This document shows positions 10,050 through 18,573 of a DNA stretch of 64,000 nucleotides, piece by piece; positions within the stretch are counted from its first letter, which is position 1, and each line of letters starts with the position of its first letter. This stretch comes from Pseudomonas lijiangensis. Lineage in GTDB: Bacteria; Pseudomonadota; Gammaproteobacteria; Pseudomonadales; Pseudomonadaceae. The position numbers and the translations under genes were made by a program. Location: contig NZ_CP076668.1 of NCBI RefSeq assembly GCF_018968705.1, positions 4,661,001 through 4,725,000 of the forward strand, in the 5' to 3' direction. The notes beneath the pieces were generated by a model. The model had not been told where the DNA came from, searched no databases, and saw nothing but the letters and a program-made list of their open reading frames with translations.

Positions 10050-10430
10050 TCAGGCTGAAGCTTCTACGAGGTAGAAGCAGAAATATTGGCGCAGTGCATC
10101 GGCAAGGTCACGATAGCCCTCAGGCACCGTATTCAATGTAAAACCCGAATTGTAATTTCCAGGTGTTTCATCTTCGTTACACCACAGACAAGTGGCTTTT
10201 ACGTCGACTACTTTTTGCCCTTCTGCGTTAACGGGCATCTTCATGCGCAAATCGAATATGGCGCCGACCAGCAGGGGTAGATCACTGATGAGCATCAATC
10301 CCTCTTCGGATACATTGCCCAGCCAACCCATTGATCTGCCCGTGTGTCGATTCGATACTTGAAGATAATCCTGCAGTTGGTGACGTTCAATCCTTCGATT
10401 CCTTAGCATCTCAGCCGCCTTCTGAACCAT
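10050..10430 (-). CDS. PilZ domain protein (c-di-GMP binding)
   Basis: A 126-residue protein consisting of a single PilZ domain. The c-di-GMP-binding RxxxR motif is in RNRRIERHQ near residues 10-18, and the second motif is NVSEEG near 38-43. I start at the ATG at 10430 because AGGA lies nine bases upstream and PilZ homologues begin there. The open frame extends further upstream to 10727, but that part has no PilZ character and overlaps the lipoprotein gene. PilZ proteins bind cyclic di-GMP and act on motility or exopolysaccharide; the target cannot be told from sequence. bifA, which encodes a c-di-GMP phosphodiesterase, lies 53 kb away in the same window. Confidence 0.88.
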   Translation of the reverse strand: MVQKAAEMLRNRRIERHQLQDYLQVSNRHTGRSMGWLGNVSEEGLMLISDLPLLVGAIFDLRMKMPVNAEGQKVVDVKATCLWCNEDETPGNYNSGFTLNTVPEGYRDLADALRQYFCFYLVEASA

Positions 10431-10608
10431 TGGGCGTGATCCTGCACGCAAACAATTCAAATTCCATGGGGCTACGACCCACTCATGCCACATGGAAAGC
10501 CCTTGAAACAGGTTTAGCTCTGTACATTTCATTCCCTTGACACAGAGCCTAGCTGAGAATTTCTTCACATCCACCCGAAAAAGTGATTTTTCCCCCAATC
10601 GGGTGTAA

Positions 10609-10983
10609 TCATTTTGAAGCAGGAAAAGGCTTGGCAGGCTGTCCGGCGAGGTTGTGACCCAGCTGGGCCAAGGTATCGAGACGTGCGCGTGCGCGGTAGG
10701 CATATTCACTTGATGGATATTTGGCAATCAGGAACTGATAGGTCTGCACCGCATCGACATACAGCTTCTGGCGCTCCAGACATTGCCCGCGCAACATCGA
10801 CACCTCAGGCCACACATAAGAGCGCTCGCGGCTCTGACGCTCGACCTTGGACAAAGACAGCATCACACTGTCGCAATCGCCGCGTTCATAAGCGTGATAA
10901 GCCTCGTTGAGGTTGGCGTTCATCGCCCAACGGGTACAGCCGCTGACAGCAACCAGTAATACAAGAATCGTTAGAATGCGCAT
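10609..10983 (-). CDS. Small lipoprotein with tetratricopeptide-like helices
   Basis: A 124-residue exported lipoprotein. The signal peptide MRILTILVLLVAVSGC ends in a lipobox (VSGC, lipidated Cys16). The mature part is helical, with a TPR-like pair: LNEAYHAYERGDCDSVMLSLSKV and QKLYVDAVQTYQFLIAKYP. The residues after the Cys are TR, with no Asp at +2, so outer-membrane localisation is expected. Pseudomonads carry a homologue at the same place beside pyk (from memory). It is transcribed divergently from pyk across a 178-bp spacer and lies upstream of the PilZ gene on the same strand, with about 180 bp between them. Confidence 0.82.
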   Translation of the reverse strand: MRILTILVLLVAVSGCTRWAMNANLNEAYHAYERGDCDSVMLSLSKVERQSRERSYVWPEVSMLRGQCLERQKLYVDAVQTYQFLIAKYPSSEYAYRARARLDTLAQLGHNLAGQPAKPFPASK

Positions 10984-11161
10984 GAGAGTCTCCTGTTCTG
11001 TGCCTTGATATCGGCCTGCAGCCCCTTTTCTTCAGGGCAGATTCAATACCGATCATCAGCCGGTTGCCCTGTCGATTCCTCAAGAGGTAGTGCAAAGGAA
11101 CAATGACTAAAGCCCCGGACAGGAGTAGCCTCTCGCTGCGCTTCAATTAAGGAGTTTGTGC

Positions 11162-12613
11162 ATGACCGTTCGCCGCACCAAAATCGTTGCCACACTTGGC
11201 CCTGCCAGTAATTCGCCAGAAGTCATCGAACAACTCATTCTCTCGGGACTGGACGTTGCTCGCCTGAACTTCTCCCACGGCACCCCGGATGAGCACAAGG
11301 CACGCGCCAGGCTGATCCGCGACATCGCCGCCAGACACGGGCGCTTCGTTGCCCTGCTGGGTGACCTGCAAGGTCCGAAAATCCGCATTGCCAAGTTCGC
11401 CAACAAACGAATAGAGCTCAAGGTCGGTGACAAGTTCACCTTCTCCACCGCTCATCCACTGACCGACGGCAATCAGGAAATCGTGGGCATCGATTATCCC
11501 GATCTGGTCAAGGACTGCGGCGTGGGCGACGAGCTGCTGCTCGACGACGGTCGCGTGGTCATGCGCGTGGATACACAAACCGCGACCGAACTGCATTGCA
11601 CCGTCACCATCGGTGGCCCGCTCTCGGACCACAAAGGCATCAACCGTCGCGGTGGTGGCCTGACAGCACCGGCGCTGACCGAAAAAGACAAACAGGACAT
11701 CAAGCTGGCTGCAGAAATGGAGCTGGACTACCTGGCCGTTTCCTTCCCGCGCGATGCTGCGGATATGGAATACGCTCGCCAGCTGCGTGACGAAGCCGGC
11801 GGTACTGCCTGGCTGGTCGCCAAGATCGAGCGCGCCGAAGCCGTTGCCAACGATGAAGTGCTCGACGAACTGATTCGCGCCAGCGATGCCGTGATGGTTG
11901 CCCGTGGCGACCTGGGCGTTGAAATCGGTGACGCAGAGCTGGTTGCCGTGCAGAAGCGCATCATCCTGCACGCCCGTCGCCACAACAAGGCGGTGATCGT
12001 TGCCACGCAGATGATGGAGTCGATGATCTCCAGCCCGATGCCAACCCGTGCCGAAGTGTCCGACGTGGCCAACGCCGTGCTCGACTACACCGACGCCGTG
12101 ATGCTCTCGGCCGAAAGTGCTGCCGGTTCCTACCCGATCGAAGCCGTACAGGCCATGGCCCGTATCTGCCTGGGCGCTGAAAAGCACCCGACAGGCAAGA
12201 CCTCCAGCCACCGTATCGGTCACTCGTTCACTCGCTGTGACGAAAGCATCGCACTGGCGGCCATGTACACTGCCAACCACTTCCCGGGCGTCAAGGCGAT
12301 CATCGCCCTGACCGAAAGTGGCTACACCCCGTTGATCATGTCGCGTATCCGTTCTTCGGTGCCGATCTATGCGTTCTCCCCGCACCGCGAAACCCAGGCA
12401 CGCGCCGCCATGTTCCGTGGCGTCTACACCGTGCCGTTCGACCCGGCAGCCCTGCCGCCAGGTCAAGTCAGCCAGTCCGCTGTGGATGAACTGCTCAAGC
12501 GCGGCCTGATCGAACAAGGCGACTGGGTCATCCTCACCAAGGGCGACAGCTACCACACCATCGGTGGCACCAACGGCATGAAAATCCTGCACGTTGGCGA
12601 CCCTCTGGTTTAA
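11162..12613 (+). CDS. pyk: Pyruvate kinase
   Basis: A 483-residue pyruvate kinase, which converts phosphoenolpyruvate and ADP to pyruvate and ATP. The N-terminus TVRRTKIVATLGPASNSPE, the active-site stretch VAKIERAEAV with its conserved Lys-Glu pair, the MVARGDLGVEIG loop, and ATQMMESMISSPMPTRAEVSDVANAV are diagnostic. The start is ATG 11162 with AAGGAG seven bases upstream; an in-frame TTG at 11156 lies too close to that site. It corresponds in position to PA4329 (PykA) of PAO1, from memory. A strong terminator follows. Decayed 3'-end sequence of a pyk gene recurs at 14219-14266. Confidence 0.97.
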   Translation: MTVRRTKIVATLGPASNSPEVIEQLILSGLDVARLNFSHGTPDEHKARARLIRDIAARHGRFVALLGDLQGPKIRIAKFANKRIELKVGDKFTFSTAHPLTDGNQEIVGIDYPDLVKDCGVGDELLLDDGRVVMRVDTQTATELHCTVTIGGPLSDHKGINRRGGGLTAPALTEKDKQDIKLAAEMELDYLAVSFPRDAADMEYARQLRDEAGGTAWLVAKIERAEAVANDEVLDELIRASDAVMVARGDLGVEIGDAELVAVQKRIILHARRHNKAVIVATQMMESMISSPMPTRAEVSDVANAVLDYTDAVMLSAESAAGSYPIEAVQAMARICLGAEKHPTGKTSSHRIGHSFTRCDESIALAAMYTANHFPGVKAIIALTESGYTPLIMSRIRSSVPIYAFSPHRETQARAAMFRGVYTVPFDPAALPPGQVSQSAVDELLKRGLIEQGDWVILTKGDSYHTIGGTNGMKILHVGDPLV

Positions 12614-12630
12614 GACTGCCCTGCAAGACC

Positions 12631-12666
12631 AAAAGCCCCGGCTCGAAAGAGTCGGGGCTTTTTTAT
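12631..12666 (+). terminator. Rho-independent terminator of pyk
   Basis: AAAAGCCCCG and CGGGGCTTTTTT form a hairpin that starts 17 bp after the pyk stop, with CTC/GAG pairing above a small mismatch and a GAAA-type loop, ending in a run of six T. The same hairpin with two compensating or shifted bases occurs at 14284-14316. Confidence 0.92.
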
Positions 12667-12685
12667 GGGCGCGCAACAAGGGTAT

Positions 12686-12711
12686 CCACTGTCATTTCTA
12701 TCAGTAGACAA
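12686..12711 (+). promoter_or_regulatory. Conserved 26-bp element, copy 1 (delta-60 gene A)
   Basis: The sequence CCACTGTCATTTCT followed by ATCAGTAGACAA lies 100 bp before the start of the first delta-60 gene. The outer TGTC and GACA are an inverted repeat, as in a dimeric-regulator operator. The same 26 bp, with three differences, occur 49 bp before the Tc operon (19324-19349), and an identical copy precedes the second delta-60 gene (14338-14363). The regulator is unknown. Confidence 0.55.
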
Positions 12712-12811
12712 GCCCTTTGAGGTTCGATTAATTGCACCTTGCAAATCGCAGTGCCAGGAAGGCTGGCGATCACACCATGCAAGCGTTTTTATGCCCCTCA
12801 AGGAGGAAACC

Positions 12812-14107
12812 ATGAATACAAACACTCAACAACCCGCACTGGCACCAGGTGACCTGGACCCGGACTTTGGTGAAAACGGCGTCATATTCACAAGCTTCGG
12901 TCCTGAAACCATCAATGCCACAGCGCTGGGAGTCAACATTGCTCCCGATGGAAAATTATTGATATCCGGGTATCGCGGCCAAAATGACTATGCACTGGCC
13001 CGCCTGAACCCCGACGGCACACCAGACCAGAGCTTTGGCAATGGAGGTTTCATCGTCGGCCAATTCAAACCGGGACTCGAGTCGGCCATCGCTGCAACCT
13101 TTGTCACCTCAGACCAGAAACTGGTACTGGTCGGGAAGGTTTACATCACTGACGCTGGAGACACTGATTACCGGGCGCTGACTCGCCTCAATCGCGATGG
13201 CAGCCTTGATACCAGCTTCGGCGACCAAGGCTCTGTCATCCTGGACCTGCCACTCGGTAAAGCCGCATCTGTATCCAACCGTTTTGCTCGTGATCCCGAA
13301 ACCCTTCTGGACTCTTCCAGCCAGGTCAACGCCATACTTCAGGCGGACGGCAAGATTGTCGTCAACGACACTTTCAGGGATATAGCCGTAACTTTTCGAC
13401 TGACCCCGGATGGTGCTCTGGACACCTCTTTCAATGGCACAGGTTATGTAACCCAGAGCTTTCCAGACGCACGGACCTGGCTGGGTCCCCTCTATGTGGA
13501 GAACGATAAAATCATCACAGCCGGTACTTATGTTAGCCAAGCGACTGGCAATCGCCCTCTTGTGATTCGCTATAACGCAGATGGCTCGCTGGACAGCAGT
13601 TTTGGAGAAAACGGCATCTTCATCGCCCCGCCAGAAAGTACAGACTCCCATTCAAGCCAGCTTCTGGATGCATTCAGAGAGACCAACGGCAATATTCTGG
13701 GTATTGGCAGCACTAGCGTCTATCCCCTTAAAGCATTGATCATGAGTTTTGACAAAGACGGATCAATAGATCCAGCGTTCAACGGAGGCAAAGCGCTGTT
13801 GAGCGAAATCAGCCCTCAAGGCTGTCAATGGAACAATGGCATTCTGGACAACAGTTCCGGCCTGAATGTCGTATGTGGCAACACGCTGGGGAGTGAGTTG
13901 GAAGTCATCGTCGGACGCATTGATAATCAGGGCGTATGGGACACTGACTTCGGTGGCTCCCAAGGCTGGGTCAAAGTCGTACCCGGAGTTGGATATACAC
14001 TTAACTATGATGTAACCGTGCAGAACGACAGCAACATCCTGGTAGTCGGCTCTTTTTTCCAGGACACGGGTTTCCTGAAAGGCTTTATCTTGCGGATATT
14101 GGGCTAA
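12812..14107 (+). CDS. Delta-60 repeat protein A (probable seven-bladed beta-propeller)
   Basis: A 431-residue protein made almost entirely of delta-60 repeats, each with the pattern (I/L)ARLNxDGxxDxSFGxxG. Seven such signatures are visible (DPDFGENG, DQSFGNGG, DTSFGDQG, DTSFNGTG, DSSFGENG, DPAFNGGK and DTDFGGSQG), spaced about 60 residues apart, which suggests a seven-bladed propeller. I see no signal peptide, lipobox or membrane segment. The start is ATG 12812 with AAGGAGG eight bases upstream; the open frame continues back to 12665 but runs through the terminator and promoter region. Function unknown. It is paralogous to the gene at 14462 and shares an upstream element with the Tc operon. 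Confidence 0.87.
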   Translation: MNTNTQQPALAPGDLDPDFGENGVIFTSFGPETINATALGVNIAPDGKLLISGYRGQNDYALARLNPDGTPDQSFGNGGFIVGQFKPGLESAIAATFVTSDQKLVLVGKVYITDAGDTDYRALTRLNRDGSLDTSFGDQGSVILDLPLGKAASVSNRFARDPETLLDSSSQVNAILQADGKIVVNDTFRDIAVTFRLTPDGALDTSFNGTGYVTQSFPDARTWLGPLYVENDKIITAGTYVSQATGNRPLVIRYNADGSLDSSFGENGIFIAPPESTDSHSSQLLDAFRETNGNILGIGSTSVYPLKALIMSFDKDGSIDPAFNGGKALLSEISPQGCQWNNGILDNSSGLNVVCGNTLGSELEVIVGRIDNQGVWDTDFGGSQGWVKVVPGVGYTLNYDVTVQNDSNILVVGSFFQDTGFLKGFILRILG

Positions 14108-14213
14108 GGTTTTATGCCTGTGCCATCACGGGCTGCAAAGGCATCAGCCAATAACCGATTATGCGGCACGCCAGCCATGCAGAGCCGCTTGGCAAAAGCT
14201 TCGACAATAATCA
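14104..14213 (-). pseudogene. Decayed 3' fragment of the ferredoxin reductase gene
   Basis: The reverse strand translates as VEAFAKRLCMAGVPHNRLL then ADAFAARDG, ending at a TAG inside the delta-60 gene A stop region. The intact reductase at 15861 ends VETFAKRLYLSGLPRNQLL then ADVFVTRA. The match covers only the C-terminal 30 or so residues and has no start. It is a leftover of the right flank of the delta-60 insert, and its divergence from the intact gene suggests old age or a donor from a different strain. Confidence 0.78.
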
Positions 14214-14218
14214 TCGCA

Positions 14219-14266
14219 GGAACCAGCGGCATGAAAATCCTGCACGTTGGCGATCCATGGGTTTAA
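14219..14266 (+). pseudogene. Decayed 3' fragment of pyruvate kinase gene
   Basis: The segment reads GTSGMKILHVGDPWV and stop; the intact pyk ends GTNGMKILHVGDPLV and stop. The homology continues through the stop into the downstream terminator and promoter. It sits directly after the reductase fragment (14104-14213), so the junction of a tandem duplication is near 14214-14218. Confidence 0.85.
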
Positions 14267-14283
14267 GACTGCCCTGCAAGACC

Positions 14284-14316
14284 AAAGCCCCGACTCGAAA
14301 GAGCCGGGGCTTTTTT
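14284..14316 (+). terminator. Duplicated copy of the pyk terminator
   Basis: AAAGCCCCG and CGGGGCTTT flank CTC-GAAA-GAG, followed by a T run. It is the second copy of the hairpin at 12631 and now probably ends transcription from delta-60 gene A. Confidence 0.88.
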
Positions 14317-14337
14317 ATGGCGTGCAACAAGGGATAT

Positions 14338-14363
14338 CCACTGTCATTTCTATCAGTAGACAA
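14338..14363 (+). promoter_or_regulatory. Conserved 26-bp element, copy 2 (delta-60 gene B)
   Basis: Identical to the 26 bp at 12686-12711. It lies 98 bp before the start of the second delta-60 gene. The following 90 bp up to the Shine-Dalgarno sequence are also nearly identical between the two copies, so both genes should share promoter and regulation. Confidence 0.55.
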
Positions 14364-14461
14364 ACCCTTCGCGGTTCGATTAATTGCCTTGTAAATCGCA
14401 GTGCCAGGAAGGCTGGCGATCACACCATGCAAGCGTTTTGTACCCCCTCAAGGAGGAAACA

Positions 14462-15733
14462 ATGAATACGAAGAATCCTCAACCCGCACTGGCACCAGGC
14501 GAACTGGACCCTGATTTCGGTGACGCAGGGATTGTGAGGCTAACATTCTCGAACGGTGTAGGGATGAGTGCAGCGGGCCTGACACTCACCACCGACGAAA
14601 AAATATATGTCGCCGGCCCCGCCTCGGGAAAACAGTACGGTCTTGCCAGGCTGAATCAGGACGGTAGCCCGGACGAAACATTCGGAACATCAGGCATCGT
14701 AACCGGAAAATTCGATACCTATGATTCCTGGGCTCTCGCGGTGCAGATACTTCCCGACACCAGACTCGTCCTGCGCGGCATGGTCGATATCAATAATGTG
14801 GACTATCCCGCATTCGCCTGTTTCAGCGCTGACGGTGTTCTGGACACCAGCTTTGGCACCAATGGCTGGGTCATCCTGATACCTCCATTTGCCACGGTAA
14901 ACTGGACAGGGTCTGAACATAAAACACCGCTCCCGTCTGCAATAAGGCCAGATAGCACCTCCACCGCGGAGGCGTTCCAGATTAGCCCCAGCGGAAAAAT
15001 CCTGGTCAGCGCACGAATTGACTCACGGACCGCCATTGTCAGCCTGAGCAACGATGGCTCCCTTGATACGAGTTTCGGTGGTACCGGGTATGTCATCGTG
15101 GAGCCAAGCAAGCATTACATATGGCTGGGTGCGATATATGACCTGTCCAGCAAACTGCTGGCAGCCGGATCGATAACCACAGATGATGGAGGGGTAGCCC
15201 ACCCATTTCTGGTGCGCTATAACGAAAACGGAAGTATCGACAAGAATTTCGGCACCAACGGAACAGTGACGATTGACACTGAATCCGGACAGTTCACCGA
15301 ACTGGCATTGACCGATCCGGGTGCGATGGTTTGCATCGGTTACACATTGGGATCCTTGAATGACAAAGCGATGCTGATGGGCAGAAATCAAGATGGCAGC
15401 CCGAATTCTGCGTTCAATAAGGGTGATCCGGTCTTCACCGTCTTGGGCGATAACGGTTGTGCATGGATCAGTGGCGCCCTTGTTCAAGGGACGCAAAAGC
15501 TTGCCGTGACCGGCATGACTTTTGGCGAGCACTCACTGGCCATCATCGGTCGCTTTGAAGAGGACGGAAGTGCGGATCTATCGTTTGGAGACTCCGGGCT
15601 GATCACTCTGGATCTAGGTGTCCACACACTGTCAGGAGCACTCGTCGTACAAAGTGACCGGAAGATCATTATTGGCGGACAAGTCCTGACAACGACATCG
15701 TCATTCGGATATGTCGCTCGCTATCTGGGCTGA
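14462..15733 (+). CDS. Delta-60 repeat protein B (paralogue of the preceding gene)
   Basis: A 423-residue protein with the same architecture as protein A: a short NTKNPQPALAPGELDPDFG opening and seven delta-60 signatures (DPDFGDAG, DETFGTSG, DTSFGTNG, DTSFGGTG, DKNFGTNG, NSAFNKGD and DLSFGDSG). The first 20 residues and upstream region are nearly identical to copy A, while the repeat body is strongly diverged, so the two may bind different partners. There is no signal peptide. The start is ATG 14462, with AAGGAGG upstream at the same spacing as copy A. A hairpin terminator follows. Function unknown. Confidence 0.87.
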   Translation: MNTKNPQPALAPGELDPDFGDAGIVRLTFSNGVGMSAAGLTLTTDEKIYVAGPASGKQYGLARLNQDGSPDETFGTSGIVTGKFDTYDSWALAVQILPDTRLVLRGMVDINNVDYPAFACFSADGVLDTSFGTNGWVILIPPFATVNWTGSEHKTPLPSAIRPDSTSTAEAFQISPSGKILVSARIDSRTAIVSLSNDGSLDTSFGGTGYVIVEPSKHYIWLGAIYDLSSKLLAAGSITTDDGGVAHPFLVRYNENGSIDKNFGTNGTVTIDTESGQFTELALTDPGAMVCIGYTLGSLNDKAMLMGRNQDGSPNSAFNKGDPVFTVLGDNGCAWISGALVQGTQKLAVTGMTFGEHSLAIIGRFEEDGSADLSFGDSGLITLDLGVHTLSGALVVQSDRKIIIGGQVLTTTSSFGYVARYLG

Positions 15734-15776
15734 AGCCGTACCCAAGGAATCGATCTGGAAACCAGTATGGTTGGCC

Positions 15777-15823
15777 AAAGGCCCCCGGCATGCAAAAGAA
15801 ACGCTTCGCTTGCCGGGGCCTTT
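15777..15823 (+). terminator. Hairpin terminator between delta-60 gene B and the reductase gene
   Basis: AAAGGCCCCCGGCA at 15777-15790 pairs with TGCCGGGGCCTTT at 15811-15823 with one bulged C. The short A and T ends allow it to act for both convergent genes. Confidence 0.72.
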
Positions 15824-15860
15824 GACACAGATGAAACGATTACTGCGGTGATGAAACTTC

Positions 15861-16799
15861 TCAAGCGCGAGTGACGAACACATCTGCCAACAACTGATTA
15901 CGCGGTAACCCCGACAGATATAAACGCTTGGCGAAGGTTTCAACACTCGCGGGGCTACCGCACACCAACGCCATGGCCCTGCGCGAAAGGAGCCTCAGTT
16001 CGTCCAGGGCAGTCGGCAATTGGTCAGGAGTGACGAGCCGCACCTGCAATCCGGGATGCTCGGCGGCCAGTGCTTGCAGCTCGCCAGCCAGATAGTGTTC
16101 GGCAACATCCCGAGCCAGATGCAAAAAATGAATCGGGCCTTGATGGTCCTGCCGTAATGCTTCACGCAGCACTCCCCAAAGCGGCCCCAATCCGGTGCCG
16201 GCCGCCAGCAGCAACAGCGGTCGTTCCTGCCAGTCAGGGTCGTATTGCAAGGCACCGCCACGCAGCTCGCCCAGCCTGATGGCATCCCCCGTTTGCAACT
16301 GCCGGGCAACATCGCAGAACGCTCCGGGCAGGCGGCAATCGAGATGAAACTCCAGAAAGGCGTCTTCGCCGGGCAGACTCGCCAACGAATAAGGCCGGGC
16401 AATGCCACTGCTCGTCCACAGCACCTGATGCTGTCCGGCGCGATAACGTTGCGGGCGCTCAGGCTCAAGACGCAGGCGCAGTACCGTCGGGCTCAGCCAG
16501 TCGCAACCCGACACTTTGGCAGGCAAACCGTCGCGCACGGGGTCGAACACTTCCACGCTCAGGTCTTCGACTACCCGGCACTGGCACGCCAGACGCCAGC
16601 CCTGCTGACGCTTGTCCGCAGCCAGCGCATCGGGTTTATCATCCGCTGGTTCGCCTTGCACGCAGCGCACCAGACACGCATGGCAACTGCCCGCCCGGCA
16701 ACTGTAGGGCACGGCAACGCCCGCCTGATTCAGGGCATCGAGCAGATTGCTGGCCTCAGCCACCGGCCAGTGCCGGTTGCCGACATGTATCTCAGGCAT
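15861..16799 (-). CDS. 2Fe-2S ferredoxin-domain NAD(P)H oxidoreductase
   Basis: A 312-residue protein with an N-terminal plant-type 2Fe-2S ferredoxin domain and a C-terminal ferredoxin-NADP reductase module. The cluster ligands are CRAGSCHAC (Cys34, Cys39, Cys42) and Cys72 in LACQC. The flavin motif is RPYSLAS near residue 137, and the nucleotide-binding motif is AAGTGLGPL near 200. Such proteins pass electrons from NAD(P)H to a partner oxygenase or reductase; the partner here is unknown. The gene at this place in PAO1 (PA4331, from memory) is annotated the same way. It is divergent from fumarase and convergent with the delta-60 genes. A 3' fragment of a relative lies at 14104-14213. Confidence 0.9.
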   Translation of the reverse strand: MPEIHVGNRHWPVAEASNLLDALNQAGVAVPYSCRAGSCHACLVRCVQGEPADDKPDALAADKRQQGWRLACQCRVVEDLSVEVFDPVRDGLPAKVSGCDWLSPTVLRLRLEPERPQRYRAGQHQVLWTSSGIARPYSLASLPGEDAFLEFHLDCRLPGAFCDVARQLQTGDAIRLGELRGGALQYDPDWQERPLLLLAAGTGLGPLWGVLREALRQDHQGPIHFLHLARDVAEHYLAGELQALAAEHPGLQVRLVTPDQLPTALDELRLLSRRAMALVCGSPASVETFAKRLYLSGLPRNQLLADVFVTRA

Positions 16800-16985
16800 C
16801 GAAAAGTTCCAGGCCCAGCGCAGAAAATATGCGCGATTGTACAGGTTGACCGACTGGGCGGGTTATACTGCCGCGCCTTTTTGCGCCCGCTACGGCTAAC
16901 CTGACAACTCTGGCTCCTGCCGCTGCGCCAGATGTCCGCCGATAGCGTAATTGAATGTTCCCGTCCCAACAGAGGAGCGCGCCGC

Positions 16986-18509
16986 ATGACCGTGATCAAG
17001 CAAGACGACCTGATTCAGAGCGTTGCAGACGCACTGCAATTCATTTCCTATTACCACCCCGTTGATTTCATCCAGGCCATGCATGAGGCCTATCTGCGTG
17101 AAGAGTCCCCTGCTGCCCGCGACTCCATCGCCCAGATCCTGATCAACTCGCGCATGTGTGCAACCGGTCATCGCCCGATCTGCCAGGACACCGGTATCGT
17201 CACCGTGTTCGTGCGTGTCGGCATGGACGTACGCTGGGATGGCGCCACCATGGGCCTGGACGACATGATCAACGAGGGCGTGCGTCGCGCCTACAACCTG
17301 CCTGAAAACGTCCTGCGCGCTTCGATCCTGGCCGACCCGGCCGGTGCTCGCAAAAACACCAAGGACAACACCCCGGCGGTCATCCACTACTCCATCGTGC
17401 CGGGTAACACCGTGGAAGTGGACGTCGCGGCCAAAGGCGGCGGCTCGGAAAACAAATCGAAGATGGCGATGCTCAACCCGTCCGACTCCATCGTCGACTG
17501 GGTACTGAAAACCGTTCCGACCATGGGCGCTGGCTGGTGCCCGCCGGGCATGCTAGGCATCGGCATCGGCGGCACCGCCGAGAAAGCTGCGGTCATGGCC
17601 AAGGAAGTGTTGATGGAGTCCATCGACATTCACGAGCTAAAGGCCCGTGGCCCGCAAAACCGTATCGAAGAAATGCGTCTTGAACTGTTCGAGAAGGTCA
17701 ACCAGCTGGGCATCGGTGCTCAGGGCCTGGGCGGTCTGACCACCGTGCTCGACGTCAAGATCATGGACTACCCGACCCACGCCGCTTCGTTGCCGGTGTG
17801 CATGATCCCCAACTGCGCCGCGACCCGCCACGCGCACTTCGTTCTGGATGGTTCCGGCCCGGCTTCCCTGGAAGCGCCGCTGCTGGACGCCTACCCGGAA
17901 ATCGTCTGGGAAGCAGGCCCGTCGGCCCGCCGCGTCAACCTCGACACCCTGACGCCGGAAGAAGTGCAAAGCTGGCAGCCGGGCGAAACCGTCCTGCTCA
18001 ACGGCAAGATGCTCACCGGTCGCGACGCTGCGCACAAGCGCATGGTCGAGATGCTGAACAAGGGCGAAACCCTGCCGGTTGACCTTAAAGGCCGCTTCAT
18101 CTACTACGTTGGCCCGGTTGATCCGGTACGCGAAGAAGTGGTTGGCCCGGCAGGCCCGACCACCGCAACGCGCATGGACAAGTTCACCCGCCAGATCCTC
18201 GAACAAACCGGCCTGCTGGGCATGATCGGAAAATCCGAGCGCGGCCCGACCGCTATCGACGCGATCAAGGACAACAAGGCCGTGTACCTGATGGCCGTCG
18301 GTGGCGCTGCCTACCTCGTGGCTCAGGCGATCAAGAAATCCCAGGTCCTGGCATTTGCCGAACTGGGGATGGAAGCGATCTACGAGTTCGAGGTCAAGGA
18401 CATGCCGGTCACGGTCGCCGTCGACAGCAAAGGCGAATCCGTCCACATCACCGGCCCGCAGATCTGGCAGAAAAAGATCAGCGACAGCCTGGCGGTGGAA
18501 GTGCAGTAA
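16986..18509 (+). CDS. fum: Class I (iron-sulfur) fumarate hydratase
   Basis: A 507-residue iron-sulfur fumarase of the TCA cycle, which interconverts fumarate and malate. It has the long single-chain form with alpha and beta regions fused. Cluster-binding cysteines are visible in MCATGHRPICQDTG (Cys58 lies in this motif near other conserved residues) and CMIPNCAATRHAHF near residues 275-288. The beta part contains GPTTATRMDKF and the GKSERGPTAIDAIKDNKAVY loop. The start is ATG 16986, with AGAGGAG eight bases upstream; the open frame reaches back to 16932 without a better site. The enzyme is oxygen-sensitive. A terminator and a REP palindrome follow. Confidence 0.96.
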   Translation: MTVIKQDDLIQSVADALQFISYYHPVDFIQAMHEAYLREESPAARDSIAQILINSRMCATGHRPICQDTGIVTVFVRVGMDVRWDGATMGLDDMINEGVRRAYNLPENVLRASILADPAGARKNTKDNTPAVIHYSIVPGNTVEVDVAAKGGGSENKSKMAMLNPSDSIVDWVLKTVPTMGAGWCPPGMLGIGIGGTAEKAAVMAKEVLMESIDIHELKARGPQNRIEEMRLELFEKVNQLGIGAQGLGGLTTVLDVKIMDYPTHAASLPVCMIPNCAATRHAHFVLDGSGPASLEAPLLDAYPEIVWEAGPSARRVNLDTLTPEEVQSWQPGETVLLNGKMLTGRDAAHKRMVEMLNKGETLPVDLKGRFIYYVGPVDPVREEVVGPAGPTTATRMDKFTRQILEQTGLLGMIGKSERGPTAIDAIKDNKAVYLMAVGGAAYLVAQAIKKSQVLAFAELGMEAIYEFEVKDMPVTVAVDSKGESVHITGPQIWQKKISDSLAVEVQ

Positions 18510-18529
18510 GTCTGGTTGACGTACTGAAG

Positions 18530-18557
18530 AAACCCGGCGCAATGCCGGGTTTTCTTT
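18530..18557 (+). terminator. Terminator of fumarase
   Basis: AAACCCGGC at 18530-18538 and GCCGGGTTT at 18544-18552 form a 9-bp perfect stem with a 5-nt loop, 20 bp after the fumarase stop, followed by CTTTTT. Confidence 0.93.
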
Positions 18558-18573
18558 TTGTGCTTTGGCTCTC

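Noticed and set aside
10431..10727. N-terminal extension of the PilZ protein
   Set aside because: The extension overlaps the lipoprotein coding region and has no PilZ features; ATG 10430 has a ribosome-binding site.
11147..12679. A 510-codon open frame on the minus strand opposite pyruvate kinase
   Set aside because: It is a high-G+C shadow frame; its translation is His/Gln/Gly-rich without domain character, and the plus strand encodes an intact Pyk.
14161..14394. A 77-codon frame between the two delta-60 genes
   Set aside because: It crosses the reductase fragment, the pyk fragment, the terminator and the promoter; it is a chance reading of duplicated debris.
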